Numbered from the stretch's first letter, positions 36,909-45,939 are shown. The stretch: DNA of 64,000 nt from Bacteroidia bacterium (GCA_020054095.1 JAGVMA010000063.1:1-64000), one strand, 5' to 3'. Program-made: numbers and translations. The notes: generated by a model from the sequence alone, not told the origin.

Positions 36909-36944
36909 GCAAAGATATGTTTTGATTACATTTGGAATCACAAA
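36909..36944 (-). promoter_or_regulatory. Promoter candidate for the membrane hydrolase gene
   Basis: On the minus strand TTTG (36941-36944) and TATCTTTGC (36909-36917) are 23 bases apart. The final G lies 10 bases before the ATG at 36899, so the leader would be very short. It overlaps a plus-strand element. Confidence 0.5.
36927..36934 (+). promoter_or_regulatory. Candidate -7 element (TACATTTG) for the DUF2461 gene
   Basis: Exact TAnnTTTG 20 bases before the ATG at 36955. A TTG at 36907-36909 is a possible but close -33 element (17-base spacer). It overlaps the minus-strand promoter for the hydrolase gene. Confidence 0.4.
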
Positions 36945-36954
36945 TACAAATGCT

Positions 36955-37617
36955 ATGATTGAAAAAAGCACCATCGGTTTTTTAAAAGCCATAAAAACAA
37001 ATAACAATAAAGAATGGTTTGATAAAAACAAAGACAAATATCTGGCTGCAAAAGAAAACATTGAAAACAATGTTGCTCTTATTGCGAAAGAAATGGCAAA
37101 ATTTGAAAAAGGAATGGCGGATATAAATCCTAAAAAATGTGTTTTCAGGATTTACCGAGATGTGCGCTTTTCAAAAGACAAACGACCTTACAAAACAAAC
37201 TTGGGTGCAAGTTTAAATCCCGGTGGCAAGCGTGATATGCAAGGCGGTTATTACTTGCATATAGAACCAAGTAAAAGTTTTTTGGCGGGCGGTGTTTACA
37301 TGGCCGAAACGCAACAGGTTAATGCCATAAGGCAAGAAATTGATTACAACCAAAAAGAATTTTTGAAAATTACAGGCGCCACTGATTTTAAAAAATATTT
37401 TAAAACACTTGATGCTGAGGATAAATTAAAAGCTACGCCTAAAGGTTATGACAAAAATCATCCACTGATAGATGTTTTACAAAACAAGCATTTTATTGTT
37501 ATGCACTATATGAAAGATGATTTTTTAGTACATAAGGACTTTGCAAAAAAAACTGCAATAATTTTCAAAGCCATGCTGCCGCTTAACTTGTTTTTAAGGC
37601 GCGCACTTGACTTGTAA
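36955..37617 (+). CDS. DUF2461 family protein
   Basis: The 220-residue protein matches DUF2461 (TIGR02453). It has LKAIKTNNNKEWFDKNKDKYLAAKENIE, then the core FRIYRDVRFSKDKRPYKTNLGA, GGYYLHIEPSKSFLAGGVYM, and the C-terminal KGYDKNHPLIDVLQNKHF. The family is widespread and of unknown function. The open frame extends 62 codons upstream, but that part lies in the divergent gene and promoter area, so the internal ATG at 36955 was chosen. The protein is complete. Confidence 0.85.
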   Translation: MIEKSTIGFLKAIKTNNNKEWFDKNKDKYLAAKENIENNVALIAKEMAKFEKGMADINPKKCVFRIYRDVRFSKDKRPYKTNLGASLNPGGKRDMQGGYYLHIEPSKSFLAGGVYMAETQQVNAIRQEIDYNQKEFLKITGATDFKKYFKTLDAEDKLKATPKGYDKNHPLIDVLQNKHFIVMHYMKDDFLVHKDFAKKTAIIFKAMLPLNLFLRRALDL

Positions 37618-37622
37618 TAGGA

Positions 37623-38474
37623 TTAACGGTGCCACATATCTTCTTCAAAAAGAAAAATGTTTTCTTTTATTTTATCTGCCTCTAGCAGAGCGTCCATGCC
37701 TTGCTTATATTGCACTATTGAACGGTCGTAAACATTACTTTCTTTATGAATAAAGCTGCTAAAAATGCGTTTTATAAATACATCATCAATAGACGGCTGT
37801 GGTGCTGTATTACCTTTCCAATACATGAGTTTTTCTTTTGCAAATAATTCGCGGCACTCGTTATAATAAATCCAAAATAACGGAGAATAGCCCCTAAAAT
37901 CTCCGCTGTTAGGATCGGTTTTTTCGATTAGTGGGCAAATGCCAATGATACGCACTTCCATTACCGAACGCTTATTATCAAAGAACCATACTTCCTTAAT
38001 CCAATAGCGCGTTATTTTGCTTTCGTCTATTTTCACCGGAACAATAACAGTATCCATATTGTTCGTAATTGGATTAAACTGTATTATTGTATCGTTCCAC
38101 GAAAGTATTTTTGCTGCTTTTTCGGCACTAAGAGATGAGTTAAACTCATCGTCAAATGCAGGGTTGCCGTAAGCGGTAATTTTTCCGGTGTATATGCCTT
38201 TGCATATTACTTCAAACAAACTGTTAGGGCACTGGCTTGTTCCATCTAAGGGATAAAACAGTGGCTGATTTATTTTTTCGCGAACATCAATTGTGCGCCA
38301 TATTGTTTTGCTCCACACAACATCGCTTTCGTTTACAAACTGATAAGGTGTGGGCTTACGTTGCTCATCAGTTAGCTGAGGGCATGGCAGTGGCTTAACT
38401 TGGTTGTTTAATACCGATTGTGCATTTGCATTACACATAACAATTGCTGCCAAAAAAAATGCTGATAGTTTCAT
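37623..38474 (-). CDS. GldN paralogue (second copy, GldO-like)
   Basis: The 283-residue protein has a signal peptide (KLSAFFLAAIVMCNANAQ) and is clearly similar to the neighbouring GldN along its whole length. Shared blocks include SDVVWSKTIWRTIDVREKINQPLFYP, ITRYWIKEVWFFD, RSVMEVRIIGICPL, DFRGYSPLFWIYYNECR, and SSFIHKESNVYDRSIVQY. GldN forms periplasmic rings with GldK in T9SS. In Flavobacterium johnsoniae a second copy, GldO, partly replaces GldN. Here the copy is separated from gldN by a strong terminator and has no promoter I can recognise. Confidence 0.88.
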   Translation of the reverse strand: MKLSAFFLAAIVMCNANAQSVLNNQVKPLPCPQLTDEQRKPTPYQFVNESDVVWSKTIWRTIDVREKINQPLFYPLDGTSQCPNSLFEVICKGIYTGKITAYGNPAFDDEFNSSLSAEKAAKILSWNDTIIQFNPITNNMDTVIVPVKIDESKITRYWIKEVWFFDNKRSVMEVRIIGICPLIEKTDPNSGDFRGYSPLFWIYYNECRELFAKEKLMYWKGNTAPQPSIDDVFIKRIFSSFIHKESNVYDRSIVQYKQGMDALLEADKIKENIFLFEEDMWHR

Positions 38475-38547
38475 ACAATAAAATTTTAAAAATTAAACTG
38501 CACTTGTACTGCCTACAAGCAAGCGGGGCGATGATGTATATAAAAGC

Positions 38548-38584
38548 AAAAACCGCCCCATTCTTTTGGTGGGGCGGTTTTTTT
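38548..38584 (-). terminator. Strong terminator between gldN and its paralogue
   Basis: Stem AACCGCCCCA (38551-38560) with TGGGGCGGTT (38570-38579), flanked by A and T runs. It lies about 17 bases after the gldN stop on the minus strand. The core GCCCC/GGGGC stem is the same as in the groEL terminator. Confidence 0.88.
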
Positions 38585-38600
38585 AAAATTTAGTTCAGAT

Positions 38601-39488
38601 TTAGTAATGCCACATATCGTGTTCCATTACGAATAATTCATCTTTAATTCTATCGGATTCTAACAAGCAGCCCATTTGGCCCGTATATTGAACAATGTAC
38701 CTATCGTATACGTTTGACTCTTTATGAACAAAACTTGAAAATAAGCGCTTGTGGAATATGTCATCGAAAGTTCTTCGCTCAGAATCGTTATGGCGGTTAA
38801 AAATTTCGTAACGACCAAACATAGGGCGACATTGAGGGAAATACAACCAAAACAATGGCTCATAACCTCTAAAGTCACCGGTATTCATATCAATCTTTTC
38901 CTTTAACGGACAGATTCCAATAATGCGAACATCCATAACCGAACGCTGCTTATCAAAAAACCAATCTTCTTTAATCCAATAGCGTTTAATGTTTTCGGTC
39001 ATTATCTCTTTCGGAACAGTTTTCATTGTCATATTACCTAATGAATCTTGTGTATAAACAGTATCCATTGTAGCAATCTTACCCTTCACTTGGTTCAACG
39101 TAAGTTCTAATTGAAACTCATCATCAAAAGCTGGTTGATCATACGCTGTAATTTCGCCCGACAATAATCCCATTTTTATAACCTTCCACAAACTTTTACG
39201 GTCGATTACCTCTTCGTTATCAGGATAGTATAATGGAAGATTAATTTTCTCACGTAAATCAATAGTTCTCCATATACGCTTACTCCACATAATATCTGCC
39301 TCACGCTCGTGAACATAAGTAATAGGCTTGCGCTTATTAATATGATCTTTTACCCAAGGATATTGCTGTGGTGGTGGCGTTTGGTTAATTACAGATGGAT
39401 TCTGTGCATTAACTGCCGGAAGCATGGCAATCATCATAGTTAACACGATGATTAACTTAGCTATTGGTTTGATGATGTTCATTATCAT
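38601..39488 (-). CDS. gldN: T9SS ring protein GldN (PorN)
   Basis: GldN/PorN is a periplasmic component that forms a ring complex with GldK beneath the outer membrane. The 295-residue protein has an N-terminal signal (IIKPIAKLIIVLTMMIAMLPAVNAQ). The family blocks ADIMWSKRIWRTIDLREKINLPLYYP, YWIKEDWFFDKQRSVMDVRIIGICPL, FRGYEPLFWLYFPQCR and ESNVYDRYIVQY follow. It lies 13 bases after gldM, so it is the end of the main operon. Confidence 0.93.
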   Translation of the reverse strand: MIMNIIKPIAKLIIVLTMMIAMLPAVNAQNPSVINQTPPPQQYPWVKDHINKRKPITYVHEREADIMWSKRIWRTIDLREKINLPLYYPDNEEVIDRKSLWKVIKMGLLSGEITAYDQPAFDDEFQLELTLNQVKGKIATMDTVYTQDSLGNMTMKTVPKEIMTENIKRYWIKEDWFFDKQRSVMDVRIIGICPLKEKIDMNTGDFRGYEPLFWLYFPQCRPMFGRYEIFNRHNDSERRTFDDIFHKRLFSSFVHKESNVYDRYIVQYTGQMGCLLESDRIKDELFVMEHDMWHY

Positions 39489-39501
39489 GGTTTTTGGTTT
39501 A

Positions 39502-41118
39502 TTATCCTATTACTTTTAAAGAAAAGCCAGGGATAGTTCTTACAGTTCCATCAGGACCTTTTACTTTCACATTCTCTATATAAACTTTACCGCCTGTTTT
39601 CGCTTTTCCTAATATTGTTTTTTGGGCACCTGTTAGTGATCCGCTCATTGATTTCTCGGTAACCTCAATACCATTTACGGTCATAGAAATATCAAATGAT
39701 ACAACATTAAATTTTAAATCAAAATCGAAGCCAACCATTTCTGCAAAAACGAAACCTGTAGCAACCAAGGCGCTTTTAGTGATGGTTAAGTTAGGGTCTG
39801 ATGCCTTTTTACCAGCAAAAGATGTTACAGGATCAGGAACCGGTTTTACACGAAATTTGAACGTACCCATGCTCGTATTTTTTCCGCCTAAGTTTGCGCT
39901 CACATTAATAGTTGATTCACCGGCTTTGGTTACACGCACAGTGTATTTTCCTTTTCCACCGCTTAATGAACCGCCACTCATAGATGGCTGAATTTTTTCG
40001 GCAGGAACTCCAGGTACAGATATTTCAACAGGATTATCTACGCCTATGTAGAACACGTTCATTTTTGTAGGAGACACAACCGCGGCAGGACGCGCTGCTA
40101 TGAATGAGCTCTTAAACGGATAAGCCGCCCAACTTCCATCGGGCTTTTTAACTTTAATTAACCCTGACCATTTTACTTCGCCTTCTGCAGTTGGTGAAAT
40201 CTTATAAACGCCCACACCTCTGTCTACTTTAACTGTGGTAGAATCTTGCGGGCCCGACATTTTTCCGGTAATAGAGTCAACATCGCCCAATACGATAACC
40301 GGATTAGATGTAGTACTGAAAGCCGCAACGAACACATCGGCTTTATACTCATCGCCTATTAAAACGTAGTTTGAACTTGCCACAACACGAGCTGCTAGCG
40401 TATCAAATTTGAAATCGGCAGCACTAATGTTTTTGAACAACAAGTTAACTGCATCGCCTTCCACGTTGCGCACATCGTTTTGCATTTTAGTTAAGTTAGC
40501 AATAGTAGCAGCTACCGGTAAGTTGTAGAAGTTATACCATTCCCAACTTACCATTTTTTCTTCCGATTGGTTGAATTTTTCGCCTAAGTTCATACCAATA
40601 TTAAAATTGGCTTTTTCTTTTTCGCTTAAAAATCCAAGAACCAATTTTTTATACGTTTCAATTTTAGTTTTTAACTCGGCAGCTTTACCGGTAACATTTG
40701 CCGGATCTTCGCCTATCATATAGTAAGTTGGCGTATCGTAATCGTCCAATTTATCAATGTTTTTTAATTGAAAAGTATCAGCTGTTTTTTGATCAGGTAA
40801 ACTCTGAGCATTCATTTTGATGTCCGCTTTCAAAAGCTGAATATAAGTCACCAAGTCATCAGATGCTTTTTGAATTGCATTAGCTTTATCGTAATAAGGA
40901 CGAGTTTTTTTCTCATCGTTAGCTAAAGCGGCTTCAAAAGCCGAATAAAGTATTCCATTTTTTTGTTGAGAGTTACGATTGGTTTCTTCCAAACCGGTGT
41001 TCATTACCACAAACGCATTAATAATCTCTTTAGATACGTTAAGCGCCAGTAGTGCTGTTAACACCAGGTACATCATTCCAATCATCTTCTGCCTGGGGGT
41101 TTCCTTTCCTCCTGCCAT
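39502..41118 (-). CDS. gldM: T9SS motor protein GldM (PorM)
   Basis: GldM with GldL forms the inner-membrane motor that uses proton flow to drive T9SS export and gliding. The 538-residue protein begins MAGGKETPRQKMIGMMYLVLTALLALNVSKEI, the family's single membrane segment with conserved start. A long periplasmic part then folds into several beta-rich domains. The C-terminus contains DFDLKFNVVSFDISMTVNGIEV. Length is typical. The gene follows gldL after 58 bases. Confidence 0.95.
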   Translation of the reverse strand: MAGGKETPRQKMIGMMYLVLTALLALNVSKEIINAFVVMNTGLEETNRNSQQKNGILYSAFEAALANDEKKTRPYYDKANAIQKASDDLVTYIQLLKADIKMNAQSLPDQKTADTFQLKNIDKLDDYDTPTYYMIGEDPANVTGKAAELKTKIETYKKLVLGFLSEKEKANFNIGMNLGEKFNQSEEKMVSWEWYNFYNLPVAATIANLTKMQNDVRNVEGDAVNLLFKNISAADFKFDTLAARVVASSNYVLIGDEYKADVFVAAFSTTSNPVIVLGDVDSITGKMSGPQDSTTVKVDRGVGVYKISPTAEGEVKWSGLIKVKKPDGSWAAYPFKSSFIAARPAAVVSPTKMNVFYIGVDNPVEISVPGVPAEKIQPSMSGGSLSGGKGKYTVRVTKAGESTINVSANLGGKNTSMGTFKFRVKPVPDPVTSFAGKKASDPNLTITKSALVATGFVFAEMVGFDFDLKFNVVSFDISMTVNGIEVTEKSMSGSLTGAQKTILGKAKTGGKVYIENVKVKGPDGTVRTIPGFSLKVIG

Positions 41119-41176
41119 AGTATTTTTATATTAAAATATTAGTACTAAGTTTAGTTTCGGTTAATTGAATGAATTG

Positions 41177-41971
41177 TTATTTTTTAACATTCATTGCAGA
41201 TAGCATATTGCCATAAACATTATTTAAGGCAGCTAAATTGTTTGATAACTCGGCAATTTCTTGTTTATACTTTTCGGTATCGCTAACAGAGGCGCTCAAG
41301 TTACTCATCATTTTATTTATGCTTTCGTAGAATTGGGTAGAAGCTTTTAAGTTTTCTGCCGAACCTTGCAATTGCAACTCGTAAGAAGCGTTTAAAGCAG
41401 AAAGGTTTTTAGAAACTTTGTTCAGTTGCTCGCCAAAAGAAGCGCCATCATCGTTAGATAATGATAAGCCCATTAATGATTCAGCAGCTTTTGAGTATGA
41501 TGAAGATAATGAATTAACATTTTTTGCAGCTGATTTAACGCTATCTACATACTCGTTAGTAGCAACTGTAGCATTTGATATATCAGAAACTTTGTTTACT
41601 GTATCAGTCAGTCCGCGCATTCCATCGCCTAAGCTTGCTATGAGTTCAGGACCAATTTTAGCTTCTTCAAGCATTTTATCTAATGTTTCGGTAACGGATG
41701 CATCTTCTTCAATTGCTTTTTCATCGCCATGACCATCGCCATGCATGCCTGCAAGCTCCGGGTAAACTAAACTCCAATCAACTTCTTCATGTATTGGCTC
41801 AAAAGCCGAGAATATGAATATGACAGCTTCTGTACTTAGACCAATGATAAGTAGTAATCCGGCAAAAGGCCAGTGCTGAATTTTAAAAAGAGCACCCACG
41901 ATAACTACTGCCGCGCCAATACCGTATAGTTTGGCCATGAAATTTTTCCACGCTTTTGTTCCTGGTTTCAT
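41177..41971 (-). CDS. gldL: T9SS motor protein GldL (PorL)
   Basis: Partner of GldM in the inner-membrane motor. The 264-residue protein has two N-terminal membrane segments (about 13-30 and 35-55: LYGIGAAVVIVGALFKIQHWPFAGLLLIIGLSTEAVIFIFSAFEP). The conserved Lys-Ile-Gln-His-Trp-Pro turn lies between them, and a conserved Glu in the second segment may take part in proton use. The rest is a cytoplasmic coiled coil. Length and layout match the family. Confidence 0.95.
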   Translation of the reverse strand: MKPGTKAWKNFMAKLYGIGAAVVIVGALFKIQHWPFAGLLLIIGLSTEAVIFIFSAFEPIHEEVDWSLVYPELAGMHGDGHGDEKAIEEDASVTETLDKMLEEAKIGPELIASLGDGMRGLTDTVNKVSDISNATVATNEYVDSVKSAAKNVNSLSSSYSKAAESLMGLSLSNDDGASFGEQLNKVSKNLSALNASYELQLQGSAENLKASTQFYESINKMMSNLSASVSDTEKYKQEIAELSNNLAALNNVYGNMLSAMNVKK

Positions 41972-42036
41972 AATTTGTAATTTTTAGAGGTTAGTTGTTT
42001 AAGGTTAACTGTTGATTTGATTTGGTTTTATTATTT

Positions 42037-43518
42037 TTACAAGTCATCTCCTTTATCGCGGCCGAGGTAGGTCATTACGCAACGGAATCCGATATATGAT
42101 TTGGCTGTATCTTGATATTCATAAGTACGTGTACCGGTTTGCAAATAGAAACCCACATCTTTCCAAGAACCTCCACGTATTACTTTTCGTTTTAGTACTG
42201 ATGGGTCGCCATCTTTTGCATCGTATAAATAATCAGGGTTTAAATCGTGGTTAAAGTCATAAGCAGCTTCATCGTAAGCACCGCTTGTCCACTCAGATGC
42301 GTTACCTGCCATGCAATACAAGCCCCATTCGTTAGGCGAGTACGATGTTACTTTTACTGTGTGGAATCCACCATCCACAAAGTAACTACCGCGCATTGGT
42401 TTAAAGTTTCCTAAGAAACAACCGCGAATGTTACGGATATATGGACCTCCCCAAGGGTAAGGCGATTGATCAAGACCACCGCGAGCAGCATATTCCCACT
42501 CCGATTCGGTTGGTAAACGATAATCGTTTACTAATGTTTGACCATTAGTCATTAACCAACTGTGGTGCAAATTAGTACGCCAAATACAAAAAGCCGTAGC
42601 CTGTTTCCATGATACGCCTACTATTGGATATTCATCGTAAGCCGGATGCCAGAAATAGTTATTAGTCATTGGCTCATTAAATGAGTAGGTGAAATCGTGC
42701 ACCCAGCATAATGTATCGGGGTAACAGTTAATTACATCTTTTTTAATGAATACTTTACGGTCTTTTCCGCCTTCGCCATTTACTGTGTATGAACCTAAAG
42801 AGGTATCGGCAGTGGTAAAGCCCACTCCATTGATAAACATTTTACCGTCTTCATTTGGATCAGGATCAGGGGATTTTTTCCATTGGAAACGATTGCTTTT
42901 ACGAGCAGCTGTGCGAATATCAATCCACCAATATGCATAGTTTAATTTACGGCTATCTATTTCCTTTTTGCGCATAAATCTTTCGCGTTCAGGTAAATAC
43001 ATGTCTTCTAAGATAGAACGGTATTCCTCATCAGGGCTATCCCATTTAATTTTATAATCCCAGCTAATAGGAACAGGATCGGGGTAAGTATTACCAACCA
43101 AAACCGGCTGATTATAGAACCAATCTTCCTCAGGGATAATGTACTCTTCTATACCTGCATTTGCAAGCAAACGTCTGGCTATAGAATCGCGCACCCAATA
43201 TACAAATTGGCGGTACTCATTATTGGTTATTTCAGTTTCATCTATATAGAATGCCTGAATAGAAACCGTTTTCGATTTTTGAGTGAACGCATAAGGAACG
43301 TCTTGGTCGCTTTGTCCCATATTGAAACTTCCCGGAGGGCAAAAAAGCATTCCGTATGGATCTTCCATGAACCATACTTCGCGCCCTTGTACGCCTATAA
43401 GTTGTCCGTTACCTTTATTACAAGCGGTAATAAAAGATACTACTCCGGCTATAAAGATAACTGCCTTTAGGCGTTTCCAGTTTTTACCGGGGTGTTGGGT
43501 CAATTTATTGTTTTTCAT
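42037..43518 (-). CDS. gldK: T9SS lipoprotein GldK (PorK)
   Basis: GldK is an outer-membrane lipoprotein that forms the periplasmic ring with GldN. The 493-residue protein has a lipobox near residue 33 (VVSFITACNKG). It continues with an FGE-sulfatase-like fold: PPGSFNMGQSDQD, FYIDETEITNNEYRQFVYWV, LPTESEWEYAARGG and NASEWTSGAYDEAAYD near the C-terminus, and RKVIRGGSWKD. This fold is normal for GldK and GldJ, which have no sulfatase activity. The order next to porP, gldL, gldM and gldN supports GldK over GldJ. Confidence 0.92.
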   Translation of the reverse strand: MKNNKLTQHPGKNWKRLKAVIFIAGVVSFITACNKGNGQLIGVQGREVWFMEDPYGMLFCPPGSFNMGQSDQDVPYAFTQKSKTVSIQAFYIDETEITNNEYRQFVYWVRDSIARRLLANAGIEEYIIPEEDWFYNQPVLVGNTYPDPVPISWDYKIKWDSPDEEYRSILEDMYLPERERFMRKKEIDSRKLNYAYWWIDIRTAARKSNRFQWKKSPDPDPNEDGKMFINGVGFTTADTSLGSYTVNGEGGKDRKVFIKKDVINCYPDTLCWVHDFTYSFNEPMTNNYFWHPAYDEYPIVGVSWKQATAFCIWRTNLHHSWLMTNGQTLVNDYRLPTESEWEYAARGGLDQSPYPWGGPYIRNIRGCFLGNFKPMRGSYFVDGGFHTVKVTSYSPNEWGLYCMAGNASEWTSGAYDEAAYDFNHDLNPDYLYDAKDGDPSVLKRKVIRGGSWKDVGFYLQTGTRTYEYQDTAKSYIGFRCVMTYLGRDKGDDL

Positions 43519-43542
43519 ATTTCCTGGTTTTGTGATGCAAAA

Positions 43543-43575
43543 GGGCCTTTATACCATTAGGAGTATAAAAAGCCC
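43543..43575 (-). terminator. Imperfect terminator or attenuator between porP and gldK
   Basis: Stem GGGC-C-TTTATAC (43543-43554) with GTATAAA-AA-GCCC (43563-43575), containing a small bulge, with T's at the end on the minus strand. It may reduce but not stop read-through from porP into gldKLMN. Confidence 0.5.
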
Positions 43576-43635
43576 AAAGCAAATAGACCTGCTTTAACGT
43601 AAGGTTTTATATAAAGGTTACAATTATTGTTAAAA

Positions 43636-44595
43636 TTATTTTAAGAAACGTGGGTTAATGTGACTTTGTTTTTTGGTTTTAGGTACAGGTTTGAAGCAAT
43701 ATCCTATTAAAACCTCGAAAGTATTGCTGCTGTAGTTCTTTAAATCAGATAAAGTAACATCGTAAGCAACTCCTATTTTTAGGACATTATTTCCTTTAAC
43801 ATACTGATAACCAAGCATTGTTGCAATAGCATCTGTCATACGATAAGCACCGCCTAACCATACCATGTTTCTATACATTACGTTTACTCCTGCATCAAAA
43901 ATAGTAGCTTTTAAATCAGATTTAACTAATACTGAAGGGATTAGCTTAAAATCAGAGCTTAAATCGAACTCATAACCTGCATTTAAAAATATGTGCTGTG
44001 CGTTTTTAAACTCAAGTGATTTAGTACCGTCTGTTTTTTTGTTTACTTGGCCAGGTAAGTGGCTTGCTGCTAAACCAATATATAATTTAGACGTAGTATA
44101 ATATAAGCCAAAGTTAACATCATAAGTTATGGAAGAAATTTGGTTAGTAGGAATGCTTGGGTCGGATGCACCATCAGTTCCATCCGGAGCAAACCAATTA
44201 TCTTTAAATTTTTTCTGAATCATACCTGCATCCACACCAATACCTAATTTACCAACTGCGCCTACAGGCAAGTGGTAGGAGTATGCTCCACGTGCAAATA
44301 ATGAATTATCATTACCTAATTGGTCTTGCATGATAGTTAAGCCTGCACCACCTCTCAATGCTGTATTTTGCAACACTGGTGCATCAAAGTTAACTAACAT
44401 AGTTTTAGGTGCACCCGGAAACTGTAACCATTGTTGGCGATACATTACAGCGGTACAAATACCACCACTTGTACCGGCATAACCCGGATTATAAGTTAAT
44501 TTGTTTTGCATGTACTGCGAAAATTGTTGATCTTGTTGGGCAAAACCAGCTACAGCAGTGATGGTTAGCGCAATTGAAGTAATGATTTTTTTCAT
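43636..44595 (-). CDS. PorP/SprF family T9SS membrane protein
   Basis: An outer-membrane barrel protein of 319 residues. It has a signal peptide (KKIITSIALTITAVAGFAQ) and the family's start QDQQFSQYMQNKLTYNPGYAGTSG. Repeated barrel strands follow, with ALRGGAGLTIMQDQLGN, AGMIQKKFKDNWFAPDG, HIFLNAGYEFDLS and a final FEVLIGYCFKP. PorP in Porphyromonas gingivalis lies directly upstream of porKLMN, as here. Members link the T9SS rings with the outer membrane or with surface adhesins. A good promoter candidate lies upstream. Confidence 0.9.
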   Translation of the reverse strand: MKKIITSIALTITAVAGFAQQDQQFSQYMQNKLTYNPGYAGTSGGICTAVMYRQQWLQFPGAPKTMLVNFDAPVLQNTALRGGAGLTIMQDQLGNDNSLFARGAYSYHLPVGAVGKLGIGVDAGMIQKKFKDNWFAPDGTDGASDPSIPTNQISSITYDVNFGLYYTTSKLYIGLAASHLPGQVNKKTDGTKSLEFKNAQHIFLNAGYEFDLSSDFKLIPSVLVKSDLKATIFDAGVNVMYRNMVWLGGAYRMTDAIATMLGYQYVKGNNVLKIGVAYDVTLSDLKNYSSNTFEVLIGYCFKPVPKTKKQSHINPRFLK

Positions 44596-44647
44596 CGTTT
44601 TTCTAAGGTTTTGATGTTTTTTTGTTCAGGGTAAACCTTTAAGGTCG

Positions 44648-44679
44648 GCTAAGGTAAGACTAATATTTAAAAAAACAAA
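44648..44679 (-). promoter_or_regulatory. Promoter candidate for the porP-gldKLMN cluster
   Basis: On the minus strand TTTG (44676-44679) and TACCTTAGC (44648-44656) are separated by 19 bases. The -7 box differs from TAnnTTTGC at one position. It lies about 53 bases before the ATG of the PorP/SprF gene. Confidence 0.55.
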
Positions 44680-44760
44680 TTTTTTAACATTTTGGGGTTA
44701 ATACCTTTCAACCATAAATTAACAAAAAGACGCACCTGCTTACTGATGGTTGCCGAGCGA

Positions 44761-45939
44761 TTAAAAACTAAATTTCTGATACGTTTGCCACCATTGGTCA
44801 GGCAATTCATCTTTTAAAGCTGTTTGGTAAGTATTGTAAGAGCATGGTACATGTGTATGCCTTTCAAAACTTAGTCTTTTGTCGGGTGGGTATGGCACTT
44901 CCATCCACCATCGGTCAGACTTTATGCTTTTGTAAAAAACTATTTCGTTTTTGAGTTCTTTTATCGCTACGCGGTATTTTGTAAAGTCGGTTGTTTTTTT
45001 AAAAGGGTAATCGCTTTTTCGGTTATAGAAACCATCAATAAAGCACCAAATCATTTGAGCCAGCAATTGTGCACTTTGTGTGTGCTTGTCTAATTTGGGG
45101 TTGAACTCATAAAAGCCAATTGAAGTACATTTGTCGCTCATGCCTGCATAGCGCATAAGCTGGCAAATTTCATCGGCATAAAAGCCATTGGGGCCTGCTT
45201 GTGCCGATGCCGGAGAGTCGCTCATTTTTATGGCTGAAATATCCACGGAAATAATATCGGCATTGCGAATGGCGGGCTCGGTATCTTCCATATTTTGCCT
45301 CACCGAGCCAAGCCGGATAACATCAAAAAAAAGCTTGTCCATCATTCCTAAGTAATCAGGATTGGTAAGATACGTTTGATAACCTACATTACTAAAATTA
45401 AAAAGATGATTGGGCTGATGCTGAATAATTTTACCGAGCCAGGTTTGCGATGTGAGTAAATCATCGGCAGTGCCTAAATCAAGCGAAGCATCAATGGATG
45501 TGAGATTAACAGTAGCTTCAATATTTTGATAGGCCAGATAATTGGCAAATGTTAAATGCTGTGCGCCACCAATAATGATGGGCGTTATTCTGTTTTTAAT
45601 CAACTCATTTAAAACGCTACGAAGCGCAAAGTAGCTGTCATCAATAGTATGGCCGGCATTAATGTTTCCTAAATCAGCAATTTTTATTTCATGATTACCA
45701 TTAAAAAGTTTATAAAGCTGTGGCCGAACCGCATCGGCACCGCCCTGGCAATTGTTATCGGGCTGGGCATTCCGGCTTTCGTTTACTCCAAAAAATGCTA
45801 AATTAATTTTTCTTAAATCCGGAAAAGCTGCTGACGAAAAATTAGCTGCAATGTTTTTGCCTATTGAACTATTAGCGAAATTTTCTGCCTTTAATTCATC
45901 ACTTTCAATTGCTGTAAAGTAAACCGAAATATCTTCCAT
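44761..45939 (-). CDS. Arginase-fold protein annotated as formimidoylglutamase family, with lost metal ligands
   Basis: The 392-residue protein aligns by pattern with the ureohydrolase family. The usual metal-binding motifs are altered. GGDH is GGAQH (124-128); DAHxD is DASLD (150-154), with His replaced by Ser; and DxD is DIS at 233-235. About three of the six manganese ligands are therefore missing. The fold seems intact, so it may be a non-catalytic or differently acting member. It is 90 bases from topA on the same strand. The name formimidoylglutamase should not be taken as a proven activity. Confidence 0.7.
   Translation of the reverse strand: MEDISVYFTAIESDELKAENFANSSIGKNIAANFSSAAFPDLRKINLAFFGVNESRNAQPDNNCQGGADAVRPQLYKLFNGNHEIKIADLGNINAGHTIDDSYFALRSVLNELIKNRITPIIIGGAQHLTFANYLAYQNIEATVNLTSIDASLDLGTADDLLTSQTWLGKIIQHQPNHLFNFSNVGYQTYLTNPDYLGMMDKLFFDVIRLGSVRQNMEDTEPAIRNADIISVDISAIKMSDSPASAQAGPNGFYADEICQLMRYAGMSDKCTSIGFYEFNPKLDKHTQSAQLLAQMIWCFIDGFYNRKSDYPFKKTTDFTKYRVAIKELKNEIVFYKSIKSDRWWMEVPYPPDKRLSFERHTHVPCSYNTYQTALKDELPDQWWQTYQKFSF

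Noticed and set aside
36769-36954. Extended N-terminus of the DUF2461 protein
   Set aside because: This part lies opposite the hydrolase gene and across the shared promoter; the family start matches the Met at 36955.
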